A program made the translations under genes and the position numbers. From the NCBI GenBank assembly GCA_959602875.1, contig CAUGVQ010000080.1:1-9688 (forward strand): a stretch of DNA of 9,688 nucleotides. Direction: 5' to 3'. The notes under the pieces are model-generated. The model was not told the origin of the DNA. It made no database searches and saw only the letters and a list, made by a program, of their open reading frames with translations. Below, piece after piece: positions 1 to 5,181 of the stretch. Source of the DNA: an uncultured Collinsella sp. Lineage in GTDB: Bacteria; Actinomycetota; Coriobacteriia; Coriobacteriales; Coriobacteriaceae. How positions within the stretch are numbered: position 1 is the stretch's first letter; each line of letters begins with the position of its first letter.

Positions 1-253
1 CCAGAAGCTCGAGCATGCGCTCGGCAAGCTCACGCTCGCCACGCCCCTCATGGGCAAGAAAGCGGTACTGGTGCTGCGTGAAGGTGGAGAGCAGGATGCG
101 CGGGAGGAACTTGTTGAGTTCGTCGAGCGCCTCGTCATAGAGCCCCGTCGCCAGAAACGCCTGGATGCGTGCACTGTAGTAACGCTTGGCTCCCTCGGTG
201 CCTATGAAATAGACGATAAGGAACACTATGAAGGCAATGACTTCGGGTCTCAC
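1..253 (-). CDS. Membrane-anchored TPR-like protein, 5' part (partial)
   Basis: The first 84 codons of an unrecognised protein; the 3' end lies off the left edge. Translation starts at a GTG (253-251) preceded by GAAAGG at about 6 bases. An in-frame TAA at 280-278 blocks any upstream start, so GTG is the likely start. Residues about 4-18 (EVIAFIVFLIVYFIG) form one hydrophobic segment, probably an uncleaved membrane anchor, since no signal peptidase site is obvious. The rest is charged and helical, with text such as FLATGLYDEALDELNKFLP and EGRGERELAERMLELL. The aromatic/small-residue spacing resembles TPR or Sel1-like helical hairpins, suggesting a scaffold or adaptor at the membrane. It lies downstream of the PTS operon but is separated by 186 bases of hairpins, so it is probably a separate unit. 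No function is claimed. The reading frame is secure; the TPR label is tentative. Confidence 0.7.
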   Translation of the reverse strand, partial: MRPEVIAFIVFLIVYFIGTEGAKRYYSARIQAFLATGLYDEALDELNKFLPRILLSTFTQHQYRFLAHEGRGERELAERMLELL

Positions 254-268
254 TTCGAACCTTTCTGC

Positions 269-288
269 GGGGTCGCTTTATGCGCCCC
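269..288 (-). promoter_or_regulatory. Small hairpin just before the ribosome binding site of the left-edge gene
   Basis: GGGG (269-272) plus CGC (274-276) pairs with GCG (282-284) plus CCCC (285-288), leaving a one-base bulge and a five-base AT-rich loop. In the minus-strand transcript it ends just upstream of the GAAAGG ribosome binding site. It could influence translation of the GTG-started gene. The role is inference. Confidence 0.3.
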
Positions 289-296
289 TTCTTGCG

Positions 297-371
297 AAAG
301 AGCGGGCGCGCACCTCGGGAGAATGGGAGGGAACCAAACGTTCCGACCGTGAGATGCGCGCCCGCTCCTTT
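297..371 (-). repeat. Long GC-rich inverted repeat (about 20-bp arms), possible terminator
   Basis: The left arm at 297-316 and the right arm at 351-371 are reverse complements except for one bulged G and one position that pairs as G-U in minus-strand RNA. The shared core is AGCGGGCGCGC. The 34-base interior holds a second perfect hairpin, GGAAC-GTTTG-GTTCC on the minus strand (about 329-343). The structure lies between the IID stop and the next start, so it could end the PTS transcript or protect its 3' end. It is followed only by CUCUUUCGC, not a strong U run, so a classical intrinsic terminator is not certain. Confidence 0.5.
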
Positions 372-386
372 CCGTTTTGCAACGGG

Positions 387-423
387 GTGCGGCGCCCCAA
401 GCGACAGGCGCGGAGCGCCGCAC
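387..423 (-). terminator. Candidate terminator or 3' stabilising hairpin after PTS IID
   Basis: Arms 387-398 and 412-423 (core GTGCGGCGC / GCGCCGCAC) form a 12-bp stem with one G-U pair in minus-strand RNA and a 13-base loop. It begins 17 bases after the IID stop codon. A second mini-hairpin follows at 385-372, CCGTT-GCAA-AACGG, with a GNRA-type tetraloop. There is no U run after either stem, so this may act in RNA stability or Rho-dependent termination rather than as a simple intrinsic terminator. Confidence 0.4.
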
Positions 424-439
424 AGGCGACAAGATAGTC

Positions 440-1261
440 TTAGCCCTTGGCAACCCAGCCGAGAGCGCCGAGCACGATGCCGAGGATCAGGACGATGAAG
501 ATCGCCTTGGTCGAGGTCATGCCCTTCTTGCCGAGCAGCCAGTACACGAAGCCAACGAGCGCCGCAGGCACGAGCTTGGGGCAGATGACGTTGGCGATGT
601 GCTGCAGGTCGACGGTCACGCCACCCAGATCGATCGGGGCGGTGATGACGATGCCGACGTTGGTGGAGACCAGCGCGCCAACCATGAAGACACCCATGAC
701 GGTGGCAGCGTCGGTGATGGCGTTGAGCTGGTCGCTCATCGTGGTGACGAGCTTCATGCCCTGATCGTAGGCGATGTAGGTCTGCTTGCAGCGGAACCAG
801 TCGACCACGATGTTGACGGCAATCCAGATGAAGATGCCGAGCGGGTTGCCCTGCATGGCCATGTTAGCGGCAAGAGCGCCGAAGATGGTCGGGAGCAGGG
901 AGCCGAAGATGGAGTCGCCGATGGAGGCGAGCGGGCCCATGAGGCCGGTCTTCAGCGAGGCGACCGTCTCGAGGCTGTCGAGACCGTCGGTCTCCTCGAG
1001 GGCAAGGTCGATACCCGTGATGATGGTGTTCAGGAAGTTCGAGGTGTTGAAGAACGGAGCGCACTGGGTGCGGGCGGCGGTCTTCAGGGCCTCGGTGTTG
1101 TCCCCGTAGATCTTACGGAGCTGGGGCAGGATGATCCAGAGGTAACCGGAGTGCTGCATACGCTCGTAGTTCCAACCGGCCTGGAAGCCAAGAAGGTTAC
1201 GACGGTTAATCTGCTGGAAGTCAGCCTTAGTGAGCTTGTAGCCAGTGGTATTAGAGCTCAT
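440..1261 (-). CDS. PTS mannose/sorbose-family transporter subunit IID
   Basis: Membrane subunit that, with IIC, forms the sugar channel of a mannose-family phosphotransferase system. The 273-residue length is normal for IID. The N-terminal text has the family signature: YKLTKADFQQINRRNLLGFQ, then GWNYERMQHSGYLWIILPQLRKIYG, then a region ending in FFNTSNFLNTIITGIDLALEE. The conserved stretch around GLMGPLASIGDSIFGSLLPTI follows, and the C-terminus ends in a hydrophobic segment (AIFIVLILGIVLGALGW). I chose the ATG at 1261 because GGGAG lies about 9 bases upstream. A second in-frame ATG at 1270 would add three residues but sits almost on the ribosome binding site. The start overlaps the end of IIC by 11 bases, which implies translational coupling. 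It is the last recognisable PTS gene of the operon; no IIA follows. Family assignment is firm; sugar specificity comes from the neighbouring GH35 gene. Confidence 0.93.
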   Translation of the reverse strand: MSSNTTGYKLTKADFQQINRRNLLGFQAGWNYERMQHSGYLWIILPQLRKIYGDNTEALKTAARTQCAPFFNTSNFLNTIITGIDLALEETDGLDSLETVASLKTGLMGPLASIGDSIFGSLLPTIFGALAANMAMQGNPLGIFIWIAVNIVVDWFRCKQTYIAYDQGMKLVTTMSDQLNAITDAATVMGVFMVGALVSTNVGIVITAPIDLGGVTVDLQHIANVICPKLVPAALVGFVYWLLGKKGMTSTKAIFIVLILGIVLGALGWVAKG

Positions 1262-2138
1262 CGTCGTCATCTCCCTCCGCACCAGCAGCGACGGCGGCAA
1301 CGGGAGCGGCCTGATGCTGCTGATAGTAGATGTAGGCGAGCGCGAAGCCGATGAGGGCGATCGTCAGCATGGACAGCGAGTTGTAGTCGCCACCAGCGAT
1401 CTCAGCACCAGCAGCGCCGGCAACGGTGGCGACATCGCCGCTGATGCCAGCGATGCTCGTGAAGGCGGTGCCCATGAGGGCAGCGATCACGAAGCCGAGG
1501 ATCAGATAGGCAACGTGCTTCTTAACGGGCAGGTAACGAAGCAGGATGGCGAAGCCCACAGCGGGGAGCATGCCACCGGCAACCGTGAGGCCGGTGCCGA
1601 GCCAAGCAAGATCGCCGTTGAGGGCGGTGGTGATGGCCTCGACCAGCGGCTGGCCGAATGCCAGAGCCAGGAACACGGGGACCATGCGGCTAAGCATCCA
1701 GGAAACGGCGCCCATGAGGTAGTGGACGTTGTAGGCGTTCCAGTTCATCTTCTCGATATCGGCATCGCAGGCGTGACCCCAGAAGGTGTTGGCCATACGA
1801 CCGAGGATATCGGTGTAGACGAGGATAGCGGCCACCGGCACGCCGAGGGCGGCGAGCGCCTGCTCCGGGTCCATGCCAGCGCTGACGGCGAAGGCCGTAG
1901 CGATGAGGGTACCGGAGTTAGCGTCGATGCGGGACGCGCCACCAAAGGTGCCGACGCCCAGGATGGTGAGCTGCATGCTACCACCGATGAAGAGACCAGT
2001 TGCCATATCGCCCATTACCAGGCCGGTGATGAAACCGGAGAACACGGCGGAGCCAGCACTGGAGTACCAGTGGAGCTCGTCCATGATCTGGAAGCCTGCA
2101 TAGAGGGTGAGCAAAAGAATTTGCCACCAAGCAATCAT
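1251..2138 (-). CDS. PTS mannose/sorbose-family transporter subunit IIC
   Basis: Integral membrane subunit that works with IID to bind and move the sugar. It has 295 residues and starts at an ATG with AGGAGG 6 bases upstream, an excellent ribosome binding site. Family features are the N-terminal hydrophobic helix (IAWWQILLLTLYAGFQIMDE), the stretch VFSGFITGLVMGDMATGLFIGGSMQLTILGVGTFGGAS and the glycine-rich hydrophobic segments that follow. The text QLTILGVGTFGGASRIDA is typical of mannose-family IIC. The protein is somewhat longer than the usual 260-270 residues because of an extra C-terminal tail: an Ala/Val-rich linker followed by the acidic end GDDDDEL. The last codons overlap the IID start. 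It lies 99 bases downstream of IIB, with a hairpin between, so its level may be tuned separately. Family assignment is secure; the tail has no function I can name. Confidence 0.93.
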   Translation of the reverse strand: MIAWWQILLLTLYAGFQIMDELHWYSSAGSAVFSGFITGLVMGDMATGLFIGGSMQLTILGVGTFGGASRIDANSGTLIATAFAVSAGMDPEQALAALGVPVAAILVYTDILGRMANTFWGHACDADIEKMNWNAYNVHYLMGAVSWMLSRMVPVFLALAFGQPLVEAITTALNGDLAWLGTGLTVAGGMLPAVGFAILLRYLPVKKHVAYLILGFVIAALMGTAFTSIAGISGDVATVAGAAGAEIAGGDYNSLSMLTIALIGFALAYIYYQQHQAAPVAAVAAGAEGDDDDEL

Positions 2139-2194
2139 GGTTTTCCTCCTTCTTCCAATCTCGAACGTAAACGTACAGTTCTTACGCTATGTCA

Positions 2195-2218
2195 AGCCGT
2201 GCATCTCCCCTCACGGCT
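2195..2218 (-). promoter_or_regulatory. Intra-operon hairpin between PTS IIB and IIC
   Basis: Perfect 7-bp arms AGCCGTG (2195-2201) and CACGGCT (2212-2218) enclose a 10-base loop, 19 bases after the IIB stop. The 99-base gap is the only large one within this operon. The hairpin has no U run after it, so it is more likely an RNA-processing or stability element than a terminator. The strong ribosome binding site of IIC lies about 45 bases downstream. The role is inferred. Confidence 0.4.
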
Positions 2219-2237
2219 CAGCACCAAATGAAATGAC

Positions 2238-2702
2238 TTAGAGCTTGAAGTCCTGCGGGTTGTCCTGCGGGGTAAGCTGGATAACCATCGGAACGCCCAT
2301 GTTCTGGAGCTCGGTCAGCGCGTCGACGTCGTCCTGGCCGCAGTTGATGTTGCGGCTGTAGCTCTTGACGATGTCCATCGACGTGATGTTGCCGAGGATG
2401 ATCTGATCAAACTTGACGCCGGCCTTGGCGAGCTTGAGATAGGTCTCGGGCTTCTTGACCACGATGAACAAACGCTGGGCGTCGTACTTGCCAGCGAGGA
2501 TGTTGGCAGCGGCCTTCTCAACGGGAAGAACAGAAAGCTTGCAGGTAGCGGGCGTAGCCATGCGCAGAACCTGCTTCTGGGTGGCATCCTCGGCGATCTG
2601 ATCGTCGACGACCATGAAGCGGCTCACCTGACGAGCGTTAGCCCAGAGGTTGCCCACCTGGCCATGGATGAGGCGGAAGTCAACTCGTGCACCTACGATC
2701 AT
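2238..2702 (-). CDS. PTS mannose/sorbose-family subunit IIB
   Basis: Cytoplasmic phosphocarrier of 154 residues that takes phosphate from IIA and passes it to the incoming sugar. The N-terminus carries the family active site, RVDFRLIHGQV, in which His13 is the expected phosphorylated residue. Further family text is MVVDDQIAEDATQKQVLRMA at about 30-49, ILAGKY and a C-terminal QLTPQDNP. The length is near the usual 155-165 residues, so this is a single-domain IIB without a fused IIA. The ATG at 2702 lies one base beyond the GH35 stop codon, with AAGGAG 9 bases upstream inside the end of the GH35 gene. This indicates tight translational coupling. The frame stays open far upstream into the GH35 gene, but that part has no IIB similarity and is a shadow. 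Confidence 0.95.
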   Translation of the reverse strand: MIVGARVDFRLIHGQVGNLWANARQVSRFMVVDDQIAEDATQKQVLRMATPATCKLSVLPVEKAAANILAGKYDAQRLFIVVKKPETYLKLAKAGVKFDQIILGNITSMDIVKSYSRNINCGQDDVDALTELQNMGVPMVIQLTPQDNPQDFKL

Positions 2703-2703
2703 G

Positions 2704-4512
2704 TCACTCAACTCCTTCGGTCTCGAGTGTGTGGATGAGGGGTTCGGCGCGCAGGGAGATGGCGTCGTGCACGTGCCCCTCGGTTTCGAACAAAACGAGC
2801 TCGTTGACGCCGGCACGCGTAAGTCCGTGCGGCACATAGAGGGTCGCGATGGGACCGATCTCCCAATAGCGGCCGACGTTCGTGCCGTTGACAAACGCGA
2901 CACCCTTGCCAAAGCCCGTGGTGTCGATGAAGGTGTCGACCGGCTCGTCGAGCGTGAACTCAAAACGGGTGAACGAGGGCGTGCCCTCGTGCCAGCCGGC
3001 GGAGAAATCAAGCTTGGAGATATCCTCGAGCGGGAGTGTATAGGCCTCCCAGTTGAGGATGAAGTGCAAGTCAACGCAGACGCCCGTGCGGATGCCCTTG
3101 CGCTGCGTATCCGCCAGGAACTTGTGGCCGTAGTTCACGCGGCCCATGTTCTCCATGAGGATGTCGAGGCGGTTGTGCTCAGCGGGCAGCGGGCAGCGGA
3201 TGTCCTCGCCGATGTGCTCCTGGTACTGCGTGGCAACGAGCTTGCCCTCGACAAAGACCTGTGCGCGGTCGCGACCGTCGATGACGCGGATACGCTCGTC
3301 AACCCCCTCGGCAACGTCACGCTCGATCTCGGTGCGATAGAGCGTGTAGCCGTAGCTCTGACCCATGTCCTCCATCGAACGGGGGTAAAGCGAGCGCTGG
3401 GGCTCGGAAAGATTGTCGAGGTTCTCGAACAGGCCGCAGCGGCCGGTGAAGGTGATGTCCTCGGCGGAGATGGCACAGGCCTTCTTCACGAGAGGCTCTG
3501 CCGTCCAGGCGTCCGGGAAGAGGTCGCGCACGACGTCACGGAGCTTGTACCACTTCTCGGTGGGGTTGCCCTCCTCGTCGAGCGGCGCATCGTAATCGTA
3601 GCTCGTGACCTGGTGCAGGTCATGGGTGTGGCGCGCGGAGCAGCCGTTCATGAAGCCAAAGTTCGTGCCGCCGTGGAACATGTAGAGGCTGAGGCTTCCG
3701 TCGAGCTCAAGAAGCTCGCGCACGGAGTCTGCCAGATCCTGCGCGTCACGGCGGATGACGTTCTCGCCCCAACGGTTGAACCAACCGTCCCAGAACTCCA
3801 TGCACATGAGGGGCCAGTTCTTGCCATGCTCCTCATGGAAGGCCTTGAGCTGAGCAAAGTTCTCGCCCGCGCGGGAGCCGAAGTTGCCGGTCACAAAGAC
3901 GTCGTCGTCAATGAGCGTGCCGGCGCGCAGGCAGCCGCGCCACGGACCGTCGGAAGTGCAAAGCGGCACATCCACGCCGCGGTCGAGCATGAGATCGCGA
4001 ATGGCGCGGAGGTACTCCTTGTCCTCGCCATAGGAACCGTACTCGTTCTCGACCTGCATCATGATGATGTTGCCGCCGTGCGTGATCTGACGGTCGACGA
4101 GATGGGGCATGAGTGCGTCGTAATACGCGGCGACGCGCTCGATGAAACGAGGGTCGCGTGAGCGGGGACGCATGTCGCGGTCGGCGAGAAGCCAGGCAGG
4201 CAGGCCGCCCCACTCCCACTCGGCGCAGATGAACGGCGACGGGCGCACGATGGCCCAAAGACCCAGTTCAGCAGCCTCGTCGAGGAAGCGCGCAAGGTCA
4301 AGGTCGCCGGTGAAATCGAACTCGCCGGGCTTTGCCTCGTGGAGGTTCCAAGGGACATAGGTCTCAACCGTGTTGAAACCCATGGCCTTCAGGTTGTAAA
4401 GGGAATGGTGCCAATCAGTTGGATGGACGCGGAAGTAGTGGATCGCACCGGACAGAATCGTGAACGGCTTTCCATCAAGCAAAAATCGTTCACGGATCTC
4501 AAACGTGTGCAT
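2704..4512 (-). CDS. bgaC: GH35 beta-galactosidase, BgaC-like (beta-1,3-galactosyl specific)
   Basis: Glycoside hydrolase family 35 enzyme of 602 residues that removes terminal beta-linked galactose by a retaining mechanism. From memory it closely resembles Streptococcus pneumoniae BgaC (595 residues), which prefers Gal-beta-1,3-GlcNAc. The N-terminal TIM barrel has LSGAIHYFRVHP, NTVETYVPWNLHE and IVRPSPFICAEWEWGGLPAW. The acid/base is Glu157 in VENEYGSYG and the nucleophile is Glu239 in MCMEFWDGWFN. FHGGTNFGFMNG and TSYDYDAPLDE follow. The C-terminal beta-sandwich region has RVIDGRDRAQVFV, ENMGRVNYGHKF and GFGKGVAFVNG. There is no signal peptide, so it should act in the cytoplasm. The start has AAGGAGG just upstream. 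As first gene of an operon with PTS IIB, IIC and IID, it matches the bgaC-gad order of pneumococcus and recalls the gnb cluster of Lacticaseibacillus casei. Whether the substrate is free or phosphorylated disaccharide is not decided by sequence. Confidence 0.93.
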   Translation of the reverse strand: MHTFEIRERFLLDGKPFTILSGAIHYFRVHPTDWHHSLYNLKAMGFNTVETYVPWNLHEAKPGEFDFTGDLDLARFLDEAAELGLWAIVRPSPFICAEWEWGGLPAWLLADRDMRPRSRDPRFIERVAAYYDALMPHLVDRQITHGGNIIMMQVENEYGSYGEDKEYLRAIRDLMLDRGVDVPLCTSDGPWRGCLRAGTLIDDDVFVTGNFGSRAGENFAQLKAFHEEHGKNWPLMCMEFWDGWFNRWGENVIRRDAQDLADSVRELLELDGSLSLYMFHGGTNFGFMNGCSARHTHDLHQVTSYDYDAPLDEEGNPTEKWYKLRDVVRDLFPDAWTAEPLVKKACAISAEDITFTGRCGLFENLDNLSEPQRSLYPRSMEDMGQSYGYTLYRTEIERDVAEGVDERIRVIDGRDRAQVFVEGKLVATQYQEHIGEDIRCPLPAEHNRLDILMENMGRVNYGHKFLADTQRKGIRTGVCVDLHFILNWEAYTLPLEDISKLDFSAGWHEGTPSFTRFEFTLDEPVDTFIDTTGFGKGVAFVNGTNVGRYWEIGPIATLYVPHGLTRAGVNELVLFETEGHVHDAISLRAEPLIHTLETEGVE

Positions 4513-4582
4513 GGTCCTCCTTGCCTGCGGCTTCGGTCGAGCGGCTCAACGAGAGAGCATACGGCCCGACCCGTTGATAGCC

Positions 4583-4611
4583 ATCATACACGCTTTCGGT
4601 ACAAATGTCGA
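4583..4611 (-). promoter_or_regulatory. Sigma-70 type promoter of the bgaC-PTS operon
   Basis: On the minus strand the -35 element TCGACA (4611-4606, five of six matches to TTGACA) and the -10 element TATGAT (4588-4583, five of six) are separated by exactly 17 bases. Transcription should begin near 4576, giving a leader of about 64 bases before the bgaC ATG. This is the best promoter match in the region. Confidence 0.65.
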
Positions 4612-4643
4612 AGAAATGTGAAGAGAAAGACGAGCGGTATGGT

Positions 4644-4662
4644 TTTACCCGTGAACGGTAAA
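4644..4662 (-). promoter_or_regulatory. Candidate operator: TTTACC-N7-GGTAAA dyad
   Basis: A perfect 6-bp inverted repeat with a 7-base spacer, centred about 77 bases upstream of the predicted transcription start. An inner CCGT-GA-ACGG dyad overlaps it in an offset register. The position suits an activator or an upstream repressor site. No regulator gene lies in the window, so the binding protein is unknown. Confidence 0.4.
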
Positions 4663-4682
4663 TTGCGTTTCCGCAGGTAATT

Positions 4683-4770
4683 TGGTACTTCAAAAAGATA
4701 CCACTTAAGAACAAACTGTTTATCTGCTGTTTTACTGGTTGTAACAACCCCAACTGTTAGACCACTGGTA
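4683..4770. promoter_or_regulatory. Cluster of TGGTA/TACCA half-sites and a 13-base perfect palindrome
   Basis: This AT-rich stretch holds TGGTA (4683-4687) facing TACCA (4699-4703), the perfect palindrome GGTTGTAACAACC (4737-4749), and ACCACTGGT (4761-4769), also perfectly symmetric, which runs into another TGGTA (4766-4770). On the minus strand the last site reads AGTGGTCTA, identical to one half of the GntR/HutC-type operator AGTGGTCTAGACCACT, but the second half is not preserved. The clustering looks regulatory. Assignment to a GntR-family regulator is speculative. Confidence 0.35.
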
Positions 4771-4778
4771 TTACTTTT

Positions 4779-4795
4779 GCTGACGCATCGTCAGC
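4779..4795. repeat. Perfect 17-base hairpin palindrome (7-bp arms, CAT loop)
   Basis: GCTGACG-CAT-CGTCAGC folds into a 7-bp stem with a three-base loop on either strand. On the plus strand it is followed, after a few bases, by TTTT (4800-4803); on the minus strand it is followed by AAAAG. No gene ends here, so a terminator role has no obvious client. It could be an operator-like palindrome at the edge of the bgaC regulatory region. Confidence 0.35.
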
Positions 4796-4998
4796 GGCGT
4801 TTTGCGGCGCGAGCTGGAGGGTTCTTCAGATTGGTGTCGCCGTCCCTCGGGATGCGCGCCTGCCTTTTCGGGCATCGGAGGCTGTTCGTACAAGCGTTTC
4901 GCTCGCTTGCCCTGCCGCAAAGGCGGCACAAAAAGGTTTAGAACCGTTTACTTTAGCGATGACAAAACGCCCATAACTCGGATTTTGTTTAATTCAAC
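4796..4998. other. Gene-free stretch with consecutive small hairpins upstream of tRNA-Thr
   Basis: I see no convincing coding region here. An 84-codon open frame on the plus strand has no ribosome binding site and a Cys/Arg-rich, low-quality translation. Between 4861 and 4928 there are three consecutive stems: TGCC/GGCA (4861-4874), CAAGCG/CGCTTG with a 7-base loop (4891-4909) and TGCCGC/GCGGCA with a 4-base loop (4913-4928). From about 4930 the sequence becomes AT-rich towards the tRNA promoter. A small structured RNA is possible, but I recognise no known family. Confidence 0.3.
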
Positions 4999-5027
4999 TT
5001 GCGTGCAGGGGCGTTTCCACGTAATAT
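4999..5027 (+). promoter_or_regulatory. Candidate promoter for tRNA-Thr
   Basis: TTGCGT (4999-5004) and TAATAT (5022-5027) are separated by 17 bases, placing transcription near 5034, about 28 bases before the mature tRNA. The -35 matches consensus in only three positions. A shifted -10, TATATT, is an alternative. The location directly upstream of a lone tRNA supports it. Confidence 0.4.
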
Positions 5028-5061
5028 ATTCATCCGTTGGAGCGCGTGAGCTCTAACAGGT

Positions 5062-5137
5062 GCCAGCATAGCTCAGTTGGTAGAGCACCGCTCTCGTAAA
5101 GCGGGGGTCATCGGTTCGAGTCCGATTGCTGGCTCCA
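5062..5137 (+). tRNA. tRNA-Thr (anticodon CGT)
   Basis: A complete 76-base cloverleaf: acceptor stem GCCAGCA (5062-5068) pairs with TGCTGGC (5127-5133), D stem GCTC/GAGC, anticodon stem CCGCT/AGCGG around loop CTCGTAA, and T stem ATCGG/CCGAT around TTCGAGT. The anticodon CGT (5095-5097) reads the threonine codon ACG. The discriminator base is T, and the CCA end (5135-5137) is encoded. It is the only plus-strand gene seen, with its own candidate promoter and terminator, so it appears to be transcribed alone and convergently with argD. Confidence 0.97.
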
Positions 5138-5147
5138 GTGATGCGTC

Positions 5148-5181
5148 AAGGGCGCCGGGGATCACCTCGGCGCCCTTTTTT
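5148..5181 (+). terminator. Intrinsic terminator of tRNA-Thr
   Basis: Left arm 5148-5160 (AAGGGCGCCGGGG) pairs with right arm 5165-5177 across an ATCA loop, giving a 13-bp stem with one G-U pair. A run of six T ends at 5181. It begins 10 bases after the tRNA CCA end. This is a textbook Rho-independent terminator in the plus direction. Confidence 0.9.

Noticed and set aside
2238..3074. A possible longer IIB or a GH35-IIB fusion from an extended open frame
   Set aside because: The 124 residues before the IIB ATG are Ser/Arg/Pro-rich shadow sequence in the wrong frame of GH35. The IIB family begins exactly at the ATG at 2702, which has its own ribosome binding site.
2650..4161. A 503-codon plus-strand open frame antisense to the GH35 gene
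   Set aside because: Its translation is a repetitive Val/Ala/Asp/Glu-rich text typical of the shadow of a GC-rich gene, with no family motif, while the opposite strand encodes an intact GH35 enzyme.
4499..4753. An 84-codon minus-strand open frame in the bgaC upstream region
   Set aside because: It covers the predicted promoter and dyads, has no ribosome binding site, and its translation resembles no protein.
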